Assembly: GCA_031552825.1 (NCBI GenBank)
Contig: JAVBMD010000019.1
Span: 74,446-138,445 of the forward strand
DNA length: 64,000 nt
Reading direction: 5' to 3'
From: WQXF01 sp031552825
GTDB taxonomy: Bacteria > Bacillota > Clostridia > Christensenellales > Aristaeellaceae
Position numbers and translations under genes: made by a program
The notes under the pieces: generated by a model
Told to the model about the DNA's origin: nothing
What the model saw: the letters and a program-made list of their open reading frames with translations, nothing else
The model's database searches: none
Shown here: piece by piece, positions 24,223 through 32,501 of the stretch
Position numbering within the stretch: position 1 is the stretch's first letter
How the letters are laid out: every line of letters begins with the position of its first letter

Positions 24223-26637
24223 ATGATTACTACCATTGACAAGCCGGACGGAAGCGGCATGCTGACGGCCGCGGAAAATGCGCCTGCGATCCTTCATATC
24301 AAGAAGCGCGATGGGCGCGAGGTTCCCTTTGACATGCAAAAAATTGAGGAAGCGATTCTCAAGGCATTTGCTGCATCCGGCGCCGCAAAGTCGCCGGAGG
24401 TTGCGCATCAGTTGGCGGAGCAGGTGATCCGTGAGCTGCAGGAGCGCGATGCGCAGGCCACCCCCACCGTCGAAGAGGTGCAGGACATGGTGGAGCGCGC
24501 GCTGATCGAGCAGGGCTTTGTGCGCACCGCCAAGGCGTATATTCTCTACCGCGCCGAGCGCAGCCGCGTGCGCGAGATGAATACTCGCCTCATGAAAATC
24601 TTTGAGGACATCACCTTCAAAGACGCCTCCGATAGCGACATCAAGCGCGAAAATGCCAACATCGACGGCGACACCGCCATGGGCACCATGCTCAAGTATG
24701 GCAGCGAATCCGCCAAGCAGTTCTACGATATGTATGTGCTCAATCCCGCCCATGCCGCCGCGCACCGGGATGGAGAGATTCATATCCACGACTTGGACTT
24801 TTTGACGCTGACCACCACCTGCACGCAAATCGACCTCATCAAACTTTTCAACGGCGGTTTTTGCACCGGCCATGGCGTGCTGCGCGAGCCCAACGACATC
24901 TACAGCTATTCCGCGCTGGCCTGCATCGGCATTCAGTCCAACCAAAACGATCAGCACGGCGGCCAGAGCATCTGCAACTTTGATTACGGCATGGCGCCCG
25001 GCGTACACAAGACCTACATCAAGAGCTATCGCAGCTACCTAGCGACGGCGATGGATCTGCTGGCCGGGGTGCAGGACGCCGAGGCCAAGGCCAAGGAGAT
25101 TGTGTTCACCATCTCCGAGCAGGAGGATCTGCGTCCCACGCTGGAGAACCACGAGGCCTATGACGCGGCGGAGCTTACGCACCTGCTCAAGCTGACCGAC
25201 GAGGTAACGGCGCATCGCATTCAGGATTTCGCGCAGCAGCGCGCCAACAAGGATACCGACAAGCGCACCTTCCAAGCCATGGAGGCTTTCATCCACAACC
25301 TGAACACCATGCACAGCCGTGCCGGAGCGCAGACGCCGTTCTCCTCCATCAATTACGGCATGGACACCTCGCCCGAGGGACGCATGGTGATTAAAAACCT
25401 GTTGCTGGCCACCGAGCGCGGTCTGGGTCACGGCGAAACGCCGATCTTCCCGATCCAGATCTTCCGCGTCAAGGAGGGGGTCAGCTACAACCCCGGCGAT
25501 CCCAACTACGATCTGTACCGCTTGGCCATCCGCACTTCGGCCAAGCGCCTGTTCCCCAACTTCTCCTTCGTGGACGCGCCGTTTAACCTCAAGTACTACA
25601 AGCCCGGCCACCCGGATACCGAGATCGCCTACATGGGCTGCCGCACCCGCGTCATCGCCAATGTGTACGATCCCACCAACGAAATCTGCAACGGCCGCGG
25701 CAACCTCTCCTTCACCTCCATCAACCTGCCGCGCATTGCCATCCGCGCCAACAAGGACGTGCAGGCCTTCTTCGAGGAGCTGGATCGCAAGATGGATCTG
25801 GTGATCGAGCAGTTGGACGAGCGCTTCGAGATTCAGGCGCGCAAGCATGTGTACAACTATCCCTTCCTGATGGGTGAAGGCGTGTGGCTGGGCAGCGAAA
25901 AGCTGCGCCCCGATGAAGAGGTGCGCGAGGTGCTCAAGCAGGGCACCATGTCGGTCGGCTTTATCGGCCTAGCCGAGACGCTGGTCAGCCTGCTGGGCGC
26001 GCATCACGGCGAGAGCGAAGCGGCGCAGAACTTGGGGCTGGAGATCATCGGCCACATGCGCCGCCGTCTGGACGATCTCAGCGCTGCACGCCGCCTTAAC
26101 TATACGCTGATCGCCACCCCGGCGGAGGGGCTTTCCGGCCGGTTCGTGCGGCTGGATCGCAAGCGCTTCGGCGTGATCCCCGGCATCACCGATCGCGATT
26201 ATTACACCAACAGCTTCCATATCCCGGTGTATCATCCGATTTCCGCCTTCGATAAGATCAAGCTGGAGGCGCCCTATCATGCGCTGACCAACGCCGGACA
26301 TATCACCTACATCGAGATGGACGGCGATCCGATGCAGAACCTAGACGCCTTCGAGGCGGTGGTGCGCGCCATGCACGACGCGGGCATCGGCTACGGCTCC
26401 ATCAACCATCCGGTGGATCGCGACCAGATCTGCGGCTACACCGGCATCATCGGCGATACCTGCCCGCAGTGCGGCCGCCACGAGCATGAGGAGGATCGCT
26501 TCCAGCGCATCCGCCGCATCACCGGCTACCTTGTGGGTACGCTGGAGCGCTTTAACAACGGCAAGCGCGCCGAAGAGCGCGACCGCGTCAAACACGCCAT
26601 CGGCAACCACTCCGCCTCTTGCACCAAGGACGCGTAA
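24223..26637 (+). CDS. nrdD: Anaerobic (class III) ribonucleoside-triphosphate reductase
   Basis: An 804-residue protein. About residues 25-125 form an ATP-cone (IKKRDGREVPFDMQKIEEAI), the allosteric nucleotide domain. The catalytic barrel follows, with TTTCTQIDLIKLF, NDQHGGQSICNFD and SSINYGMDTSPEGR. The C-terminus has a zinc site (QICGYTGIIG..CPQCGRH) and the glycyl-radical loop RRITGYLVGTL. It reduces NTPs to dNTPs without oxygen and is activated by NrdG, encoded 3 bases downstream. ATG 24223 follows GAGGAGG. Its presence marks a strict or facultative anaerobe. Confidence 0.95.
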   Translation: MITTIDKPDGSGMLTAAENAPAILHIKKRDGREVPFDMQKIEEAILKAFAASGAAKSPEVAHQLAEQVIRELQERDAQATPTVEEVQDMVERALIEQGFVRTAKAYILYRAERSRVREMNTRLMKIFEDITFKDASDSDIKRENANIDGDTAMGTMLKYGSESAKQFYDMYVLNPAHAAAHRDGEIHIHDLDFLTLTTTCTQIDLIKLFNGGFCTGHGVLREPNDIYSYSALACIGIQSNQNDQHGGQSICNFDYGMAPGVHKTYIKSYRSYLATAMDLLAGVQDAEAKAKEIVFTISEQEDLRPTLENHEAYDAAELTHLLKLTDEVTAHRIQDFAQQRANKDTDKRTFQAMEAFIHNLNTMHSRAGAQTPFSSINYGMDTSPEGRMVIKNLLLATERGLGHGETPIFPIQIFRVKEGVSYNPGDPNYDLYRLAIRTSAKRLFPNFSFVDAPFNLKYYKPGHPDTEIAYMGCRTRVIANVYDPTNEICNGRGNLSFTSINLPRIAIRANKDVQAFFEELDRKMDLVIEQLDERFEIQARKHVYNYPFLMGEGVWLGSEKLRPDEEVREVLKQGTMSVGFIGLAETLVSLLGAHHGESEAAQNLGLEIIGHMRRRLDDLSAARRLNYTLIATPAEGLSGRFVRLDRKRFGVIPGITDRDYYTNSFHIPVYHPISAFDKIKLEAPYHALTNAGHITYIEMDGDPMQNLDAFEAVVRAMHDAGIGYGSINHPVDRDQICGYTGIIGDTCPQCGRHEHEEDRFQRIRRITGYLVGTLERFNNGKRAEERDRVKHAIGNHSASCTKDA

Positions 26638-26639
26638 GC

Positions 26640-27155
26640 ATGGACATACGCATTTTCGGCATTACCGACGATTCCATCGTGGACGGCCCCGGCATGCGCC
26701 TAGCGGTATTCGTGCAGGGTTGCTCGCACCGCTGCGAGGGCTGCCACAATCCGGCGTCGCACGATCCGGCGGGCGGCACGCTGATGCGCACCGAAGAGAT
26801 TCTGGCGCGGTTGGCGGCCAACCCGTTGGAGGGCGGCATCACGCTGAGCGGCGGCGAGCCTATGGAGCAGCCCGAAGCGTGCCTAGAACTGGCGCAGGGG
26901 GCGCGTGCGCTGGGCAAGAACGTATGGATCTACACCGGCTACACATGGGAGGCGCTGATGCAGGCGCGAGATCCGGCGCGCCTTGCCTTGCTAAAGGCCG
27001 CCGATGTGCTGGTGGACGGGCCGTTCCTGCTGGCGGAGCGCACGCTGGAGCTGCGCTTCCGGGGCAGCAAGAACCAGCGGCTGATCGACGTGCGGGCGAG
27101 CTTGGAGAGCGGGGAGACCGTGCTGTACGCGCAGCCGGTGTGGGTAGAAGTTTAG
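26640..27155 (+). CDS. nrdG: Anaerobic ribonucleotide reductase activating protein
   Basis: A 171-residue radical SAM enzyme. The CSHRCEGCH motif (CxxxCxxC) near residue 30 binds the 4Fe-4S cluster, GGITLSGGEPMEQ is the GGE motif that holds SAM, and VLVDGPFLLAER is typical of NrdG. It installs the glycyl radical on NrdD. It begins 2 bases after the nrdD stop, so the two are translated together. Length is a little above the E. coli protein (154 residues). Confidence 0.95.
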   Translation: MDIRIFGITDDSIVDGPGMRLAVFVQGCSHRCEGCHNPASHDPAGGTLMRTEEILARLAANPLEGGITLSGGEPMEQPEACLELAQGARALGKNVWIYTGYTWEALMQARDPARLALLKAADVLVDGPFLLAERTLELRFRGSKNQRLIDVRASLESGETVLYAQPVWVEV

Positions 27156-27164
27156 CGAATCAAC

Positions 27165-27205
27165 AAAAAGGGCGCTGGAGGTGCGATGCTCCAACGCCCT
27201 TTTTT
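27165..27205. terminator. Bidirectional terminator after nrdG
   Basis: AAAAAGGGCGCTGGAG (27165-27180) pairs with CTCCAACGCCCTTTTTT (27189-27205). A-run and T-run on either side serve both nrdG and the converging membrane gene. Confidence 0.88.
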
Positions 27206-27222
27206 GTTATCGGTAAACCGCG

Positions 27223-27660
27223 CTATACGCGCTTGCTTGCTACGCGCATGGCGATGAAAAACACGCTGATATGCAGGTACATCGCGCCGATGCACATGAA
27301 AGCCGGGATGCGGTAGTCGAGCCAGAGCAACAGGAACGCAAGAACAGCGAACAGCAGCGTAGCGGCAACGGTGGCGACGGAAGAGCCGATGCCCCGGATG
27401 TACACACTGCGCTCGTCGTTTTTCTCGATGCGCTCCAGTTTGAGCTTTTCGGGCGAAACCAGCCGCAGCCGAATCAGCCAAATCACGCCCAGCAGAGCCA
27501 ACGCGGTGCCCGCACCGGACAGCATGCCCGCCAACGTGCTCAGGCTGTGCGCGTCCCCCGGCAAGCCCATGTTCCACACGTAGCCAAATACCATTGAGAT
27601 CAGGCCGATCGCCGCAAGCGTCCGGCAGAAGGATTTATTTTGCGTGAGGGTGCATTTCAT
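27223..27660 (-). CDS. Small integral membrane protein paired with an XRE regulator
   Basis: A 145-residue protein with four predicted membrane helices (about 13-32, 40-63, 90-112, 118-138) and a charged cytoplasmic loop (KLERIEKNDERSVYIRG). That loop, with its NDER core, is seen in small Bacillota membrane proteins encoded beside short XRE regulators. I cannot give a function. Its ATG overlaps the regulator's stop by 3 bases, so the pair is a single unit. Confidence 0.7.
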   Translation of the reverse strand: MKCTLTQNKSFCRTLAAIGLISMVFGYVWNMGLPGDAHSLSTLAGMLSGAGTALALLGVIWLIRLRLVSPEKLKLERIEKNDERSVYIRGIGSSVATVAATLLFAVLAFLLLWLDYRIPAFMCIGAMYLHISVFFIAMRVASKRV

Positions 27661-27860
27661 GGTTGTTCCTCCTCGTAGATAAAGATCTCCTCGATGGGCA
27701 TGTCAAAGAATCTGGCGATGCGAAACGCAAGCAGGATCGAGGGGTTGTATCGCCCGTTTTCCAGTGAGCTGATGGTCTGGCGCGACACCTCCAGCGCCAG
27801 CGCCAGTTCCTCCTGCCGCACGTCGCGCGCCTTGCGGATTTCCTCAAGCCGATTTTTCAA
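27657..27860 (-). CDS. Short XRE-family HTH regulator (YozG-like)
   Basis: A 67-residue protein that is almost only a helix-turn-helix: NRLEEIRKARDVRQEELALAL, then SRQTISSLENGRYNPS (recognition helix), ending with an acidic tail EEIFIYEEEQ. A TTG start at 27860 is chosen because GGAGGGAG precedes it; no ATG gives a sensible N-terminus. It overlaps the membrane protein gene and has a good promoter flanked by two matching palindromic sites, which suggests autoregulation. Confidence 0.85.
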   Translation of the reverse strand: MKNRLEEIRKARDVRQEELALALEVSRQTISSLENGRYNPSILLAFRIARFFDMPIEEIFIYEEEQP

Positions 27861-27896
27861 GCCTCTCCCTCCGAATAGAAAATGGAGCAAAAAAGG

Positions 27897-27957
27897 AAAG
27901 CATGCTTTACATCGATAGTATCGCACAGATGCGATAAGATGTCAAGCGTGCTTTACA
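27897..27957 (-). promoter_or_regulatory. XRE promoter with two flanking operator-like repeats
   Basis: On the minus strand TTGACA (27940-27945), a 17-base spacer and GATACT (27917-27922). AAAGCATGCTTTACA (27897-27911, with a perfect 12-bp palindrome) and CAAGCGTGCTTTACA (27943-27957, with AAGC..GCTT) are direct copies 46 bases apart. One covers the start-site region and the other the -35, as expected for a looping or road-block repressor. Confidence 0.7.
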
Positions 27958-27962
27958 AAAAA

Positions 27963-28925
27963 CTATTGCCCCATGTGCTCGTTGTATTCTTCTAGGCACC
28001 AATCGTTCTCCACCATGGTGGTGGCCGCCTCTACGCCCACGTAGCGGAAGTGCCACGCCTCGGCCAGATAGCCGGTGATCTCCTCCTTGTGCTTCTGGTA
28101 GCGAAGGATGTAGCCGTATTCGTGGCAGTGCGCCGCCAACCACTTGGCTTGCGGCGTGCCGGCGAAGGTGGTGCCGGGGGTAGTGACGTCGAAGGCCAGC
28201 CCGGTGTGGTGTTCGCTGGCGCCGGGCGGGGCAACGGTCTTGAGCGCGGCCTGCTGCGCCTTTTCGCGCGAGAGGTTGTTGTCGCGGATCAGCGCGGCCA
28301 CCTTATCGTCCATTAGCTTTTGCTGGTATGAATAGCTGCGATACCCGGCGGAAACCTGCCAGTCGCTGACACCATCTGCGATGCCGCCGCGGAACATCTC
28401 GATTAACGCGTTCACCGCCGTCGGGTCGCCCTGAATGTCCTTGCCCTTGATCTTGGCGACGTCGGTGGGGCAGACATCGGCCAAATTCACCAGATGCGTG
28501 GGTTTATAATCGGTGTTCACCCGATGCTCGCGGTTGACCAGTATGGGCAGCTCATCCGGATCCTGCGCCGGGACAGGAGCGGGTACGGCGGTCGGCGGGG
28601 CAGTGGGCGCCCGGGTGGGCGCCGGAGTCGGAACCTGGGTCGGTGCAAGCGTGGGTGGCGGAGGCGGCGGCGGTTGCGTGGCGGTGGCCGGTATCGGCGT
28701 GGGTTGCACCGCTGCCGAGCGCACGTTGGCGTTCAGCGTGGGCAGGCCATAGACCAGCACCATGCAGGTGAATACCACGGCCAACAAAGCGGCCAAAGCC
28801 CATGCCAAGCGAACCAACGGGTTGCGCCCGCGCCTGCGCGGCTGTTGCCGGTATGCGGGCGGGGCTTGCCGCGGAGGGCCGTTTCGCGGAGGCTCATAAT
28901 TGCTTCTGCGGGGGCGACGATCCAT
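27963..28925 (-). CDS. VanY-type D-alanyl-D-alanine carboxypeptidase
   Basis: A 320-residue membrane-anchored protein. A basic cytoplasmic start (1-36) is followed by one membrane helix (about 37-60) and a Pro/Thr-rich linker (about 70-120). The VanY peptidase domain (about 125-320) has QVSAGYRSYSYQQ, the zinc motif SEHHTGLAFDV and AEAWHFRYVG. It trims the terminal D-Ala of peptidoglycan stems. VanY is a known glycopeptide-resistance accessory, but lone copies are common housekeeping enzymes. ATG at 28925 follows AAAGGAG. It lies 25 bases after the SGNH-like gene in the same direction. Confidence 0.85.
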   Translation of the reverse strand: MDRRPRRSNYEPPRNGPPRQAPPAYRQQPRRRGRNPLVRLAWALAALLAVVFTCMVLVYGLPTLNANVRSAAVQPTPIPATATQPPPPPPPTLAPTQVPTPAPTRAPTAPPTAVPAPVPAQDPDELPILVNREHRVNTDYKPTHLVNLADVCPTDVAKIKGKDIQGDPTAVNALIEMFRGGIADGVSDWQVSAGYRSYSYQQKLMDDKVAALIRDNNLSREKAQQAALKTVAPPGASEHHTGLAFDVTTPGTTFAGTPQAKWLAAHCHEYGYILRYQKHKEEITGYLAEAWHFRYVGVEAATTMVENDWCLEEYNEHMGQ

Positions 28926-28950
28926 GCTGGCTCCTTTCGGCTGTAGGCGC

Positions 28951-29997
28951 TCAATTGCCGGGTACGGGGAAATTGGCGGCAACAGAGCGCAGCGTCTCGT
29001 TGGCTTTCAGCACCTGATCCTGCGCATGCACAAGGAAGGTGTCCTTGGCCATTTCCGCTACAACGCGGTCGTTGAGCACCGGGCTATAGTGCGAATAATC
29101 GGTGTACAGATCCAAGTTTTCGATCCATTCCAAGTTTGCGGTGAAGTCAAACAGCCGCGCGTTGGCATAGGGCAGCAGCAGTTCTGTGAGCAGTTCCTTG
29201 GTGCGCAGCACCGCTTCAAGGTGCCCTTCCTGCTGCATTTTGTACCATTGCAGAGAGCTGTAGGGCGGAAAGAAGAAGGTGAAGCGCGTATTCGGATAAT
29301 TTTTCAGATAGGGCTGCACATAGCGCGCAAAGTTGGCGCGCACGTTGTCCGCGAAGGCGTCGGCGGGCAGCATGGGTACGGCGGGCAGCGTGAAATCATA
29401 GCTTTCCAGCGTATACGCCGCGCTGAAGGTGGAGTTTGCGCCCCAACCCGCGTACATCTCGTCGCGCGTGGGTGCGGGCGCGGTGCGGCGGGCATTGCGC
29501 CAGATCAGCGAAGGGATGCGATGAAACAGCATGTCGCCGTTGAGCAGGTACTTGATATCGCTGAACGGGTTGCCGTCGTACAGGTAGTGCGGCATCATGA
29601 AGTTGGAGAAGCTCGGCTTGCGAACGAAGGAGTACATGTCCATGCCGTAGAACACCTCGCGTACCTCGTGCGAGGAGAGGGCGAGGTTGAGCACTTCGGA
29701 ATGGTTGGAGGCCATGCCGCCCTCGAAGGGCAACTTGATGCTGTGCGTGCCGAAGGTGGCGTCCACCAGCGAGGGCTTGGTGTTCTCCACCATCGAGGTG
29801 CCGATGATGACGGCGTCATAATCGTAATGCAGCGCGAGACCGGCATTGTTGTAACCTTCCTCGCCGTTATAGTAATCGGGTGTAAACCAAGTGGCGGCGC
29901 GGTACTTCTGGTAAGGGTCCGCCACAAAAACCACCGCCGCGCAGCAGGCCAGAATCGCCAATAGGCTGGCCAGCACGGTACGTGTCCAACGTTGCAT
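28951..29997 (-). CDS. Membrane-anchored SGNH/AlgX-like protein, partner of MBOAT
   Basis: A 348-residue protein with one N-terminal membrane helix (about 6-27) and an extracellular domain. DAVIIGTSMVENTKP carries the catalytic-type Ser in a GTS motif, and TDYSHYSPVLND near the C-terminus carries the Asp-His pair, so it resembles the SGNH/DHHW proteins that work with MBOAT acyltransferases (AlgX/AlgJ type). ATG at 29997 follows AGGAGG. It lies 14 bases after the MBOAT gene. It probably transfers acetyl groups to a wall or surface polymer; the polymer is unknown. Confidence 0.75.
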   Translation of the reverse strand: MQRWTRTVLASLLAILACCAAVVFVADPYQKYRAATWFTPDYYNGEEGYNNAGLALHYDYDAVIIGTSMVENTKPSLVDATFGTHSIKLPFEGGMASNHSEVLNLALSSHEVREVFYGMDMYSFVRKPSFSNFMMPHYLYDGNPFSDIKYLLNGDMLFHRIPSLIWRNARRTAPAPTRDEMYAGWGANSTFSAAYTLESYDFTLPAVPMLPADAFADNVRANFARYVQPYLKNYPNTRFTFFFPPYSSLQWYKMQQEGHLEAVLRTKELLTELLLPYANARLFDFTANLEWIENLDLYTDYSHYSPVLNDRVVAEMAKDTFLVHAQDQVLKANETLRSVAANFPVPGN

Positions 29998-30011
29998 AGG
30001 GCCTCCTTGCG

Positions 30012-31481
30012 CTAAAAGTTATAGTAGAGGAATACGCTGACACCGGAGAGCGAGAGGATGGAGATCGTCAGCAGGGCGACGGTGGCGAATCCGTTTTTGA
30101 AGGTGGGCGAAAAACCGTCGTTCAGCGCGTAGGTATTGGGTTGGGTGGTGACGAGCAGCAGCGCGCCGAGGAACCATACCGGGGTTATCCACGGGGCGAT
30201 GGCGCCCAGCAGGCCAAACGGCGTGCTGAACGCGTCGGTGATTGCGCTGGAGACCGGCCCGAAACGCAGCGAGAACAGGCTGGAAAGGATGCGCGTCGCC
30301 GTGTGGAAGCTGGTGGCGGTGTCGATGGTACCGGCGGCGTTGGTGGCCGTTCCCGCGCGGAAGAAGACCCATGCCAGCGAAACGAATGCGAAGGTCAGCG
30401 CCCATCGCAGCGCGGCGGGCAGCCCGTCGTAGCGCTTGCGGCAGAGGCGGTAGAGCGCCGAGGCGGCGCCGTGCATCAGCCCCCAGAGCAGAAAGACCCA
30501 GCCCGCGCCGTGCCATAGCCCGCTCACGAGAAACACGACGAGCAGATTGCAGCAGGTGCGCACAAGCCCCTTGCGGCTGCCCCCCAGCGGGAAGTAAATA
30601 TAAGTGGTAAAGAAGCGGCTCAGCGTGATGTGCCAGCGCTGCCAAAACTCCTGTATGTCGAGCGATTTATAGGGCGAGTTGAAGTTGATGGGGATATTGA
30701 TGTTGAACATGCGCCCCAGCCCGAGCGCCATGTCGCAATAGCCGGAAAAATCGAAGTAGAGCTGGAAGGTAAAGGCCAACACGACCAGCAGCGCTTCGAG
30801 GCTGTTGAGGGAGGCGCTCGGCGTGTAGCCGTACTCCACCACCTTGGCGAAGGTATCGGCGATCAGCACCTTTTTCGCCAAGCCAATGGCCAGTGCATAG
30901 AGACCCGGTGCGAAATTGTCGATGCGGAAATGCCGGTTTTCCGGGTTTTCGAACTGCGGCACGATCTCGCTGTGCAGCACGATCGGCCCGGCGATCAGCT
31001 GCGGAAAGAAGGTGACAAACAGCGCGTAGTCTACCAGCTTATAACGGGGGACGGTGCGCCTGTAGCTGTCGATAACATAGGAAAGCTGCTGGAAGGTAAA
31101 GAAGCTGATGCCCAGCGGCAGCAGCAGGTGATGCAGCGTAAAGCTGCTGCCAAAGGCGGCGTTGATGTTCGCGGCGAAAAAATCATAGTACTTGTAATAG
31201 ACCAGCACACCCAAGTTGCCCGCTAGGCCGACGGCGAAGCAAAGCCCGCGCAGCCATGTCCGCCGCGTGGTCAGCATGCATTGGCTCAGCGCGTAATTGC
31301 CCAAAATGCTCAGCACGATAATCGGCAGATAGCGCACGTTGAAGTAGGCGTAGTATACGATGGAGAGCAGCACCAGCCAAGCCTTGCCCAGCATAAAATG
31401 CCCCCAGCGATTGAGCGAAAAATAGACGATCAGCGTGATTGGCAAAAAGGCGAAAAGAAACAGGAAAGAATTGAATAGCAT
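30012..31481 (-). CDS. MBOAT-family membrane O-acyltransferase (AlgI/DltB/PatA-like)
   Basis: A 489-residue polytopic protein with about 11-12 membrane helices. Family marks are QLYFDFSGYCDMALGLGRMFNI, PINFNSPYKSLDIQEFWQRWHITLSRF and LVVFLVSGLWHGAGWVFLLWGL; the final WHGAGW holds the conserved active histidine. MBOAT proteins move acyl groups across the membrane to a partner acylating a polysaccharide. ATG at 31481 follows AAGGAG. It heads the minus-strand unit MBOAT, SGNH, VanY. DltB is less likely because no dltA, dltC or dltD is adjacent. Confidence 0.88.
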   Translation of the reverse strand: MLFNSFLFLFAFLPITLIVYFSLNRWGHFMLGKAWLVLLSIVYYAYFNVRYLPIIVLSILGNYALSQCMLTTRRTWLRGLCFAVGLAGNLGVLVYYKYYDFFAANINAAFGSSFTLHHLLLPLGISFFTFQQLSYVIDSYRRTVPRYKLVDYALFVTFFPQLIAGPIVLHSEIVPQFENPENRHFRIDNFAPGLYALAIGLAKKVLIADTFAKVVEYGYTPSASLNSLEALLVVLAFTFQLYFDFSGYCDMALGLGRMFNINIPINFNSPYKSLDIQEFWQRWHITLSRFFTTYIYFPLGGSRKGLVRTCCNLLVVFLVSGLWHGAGWVFLLWGLMHGAASALYRLCRKRYDGLPAALRWALTFAFVSLAWVFFRAGTATNAAGTIDTATSFHTATRILSSLFSLRFGPVSSAITDAFSTPFGLLGAIAPWITPVWFLGALLLVTTQPNTYALNDGFSPTFKNGFATVALLTISILSLSGVSVFLYYNF

Positions 31482-31527
31482 CTCGCGAGCTCCTTCTATG
31501 TACACCGCGCGTAATAAACCGATCACC

Positions 31528-31556
31528 ATTATACACGAATTGGCGGGAAGCGTAAA
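31528..31556 (-). promoter_or_regulatory. Promoter of the MBOAT operon
   Basis: On the minus strand TTTACG (31551-31556), a 17-base spacer and TATAAT (31528-31533), 46 bases before the MBOAT start. Confidence 0.65.
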
Positions 31557-31613
31557 GGCTGCCCTCGCGGACAAACAGACCCCGCCGACGACGCCTGCAA
31601 ACGTAGGAAATAC

Positions 31614-31642
31614 TTGTAATCCTTTCCTTTTTCCGTTATACT
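31614..31642 (+). promoter_or_regulatory. Promoter of the XpaC-like/VWA/TelA/PotD-like run
   Basis: TTGTAA (31614-31619), a 17-base spacer and TATACT (31637-31642). A leader of about 100 bases follows before the TTG start. Confidence 0.6.
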
Positions 31643-31749
31643 TCAAACATCTTCATGCTGTTTTGCTTCCTTTGGATTTGGCGATTTGCGGGGGCCAACG
31701 GAGCCCACGACCGGCGCATAGCGATAAAAGGCAAAAAGAGGGCGTTCAA

Positions 31750-32484
31750 TTGAGCAACAAAAAGAAATGGAAACTTTTTCTCCTGAATATGTTCATCATT
31801 CTCCTGAATATACTGCTGTTTTCTAAAGCCTTCCTGGGCTTGACGCTATTTGCGGGGTCGGCATTGACCCTCTCGCTTTCTTGGACCGCCGTGATAACCA
31901 GCGCCGTCGCGTTCGTCATGGGCAATAAGTCGCTTCTCAAGCCCAGCGAAACGCGCCTGCTTACGCAGGGCATGCATTCTTTGAGCGACTGCATTCCGGT
32001 GTTTCGGGAGGCGATTCATAACGGCGACGTCTTCGACGAAAACATTGTAAAGGCGATCGAGCAGATCAAGCGCTTCGAGCGGAAGCAGGCGACGATTCAC
32101 GACCTGCTGCTGCAAAAGTTTTCGCCCGATGAAATAAGCTTCCAGATGTTCAGCGGTGTTTTGCAGGAAATTGAAAACGTGATTTATGTCAATATGCGCA
32201 GCATCCTCAATAAACTCTCCGCGTTTGATATGGATGAGTATGAAAACATGCAGCGCCCCGGGTTTCAGGAAGACGAGTTCGCGCAGGAGCGGATGAGCAT
32301 CTTTCGTGAATATATCGATTTCGTAAACAACGCCGTAAAGGTCAATGAGGATATCCTCTTGAAGCTGGATAGGTTGCTGCTGGAAATTTCCCGCTACAAT
32401 AGCCTAGAGGATGGCGATGTGCAAAAACTGCCCGCGATGATGGAGATGGATGAGCTGATTAAGAACGCAAATCAATACAAATAG
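31750..32484 (+). CDS. XpaC-like membrane protein
   Basis: A 244-residue protein with two closely spaced membrane helices near the N-terminus (about 9-27 and 33-56). A long helical, coiled-coil-like cytoplasmic part follows (LTQGMHSLSDCIPVFREAI to LLEISRYNSLEDG). This layout matches XpaC, whose gene lies beside a TelA homologue in Bacillus. A TTG start at 31750 is favoured by AAGAGGG 8 bases before it; no in-frame ATG precedes the first helix. It is the first gene of an AT-richer four-gene run. XpaC's molecular function is not established. Confidence 0.6.
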   Translation: MSNKKKWKLFLLNMFIILLNILLFSKAFLGLTLFAGSALTLSLSWTAVITSAVAFVMGNKSLLKPSETRLLTQGMHSLSDCIPVFREAIHNGDVFDENIVKAIEQIKRFERKQATIHDLLLQKFSPDEISFQMFSGVLQEIENVIYVNMRSILNKLSAFDMDEYENMQRPGFQEDEFAQERMSIFREYIDFVNNAVKVNEDILLKLDRLLLEISRYNSLEDGDVQKLPAMMEMDELIKNANQYK

Positions 32485-32501
32485 CATGGAGGAAGTGAAC
32501 T

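Noticed and set aside
27223..27660. A toxin-antitoxin module of the XRE and small membrane protein
   Set aside because: The membrane protein has four helices and an NDER-type loop and lacks toxin-like size or motifs. XRE/membrane pairs of this kind are usually regulatory.
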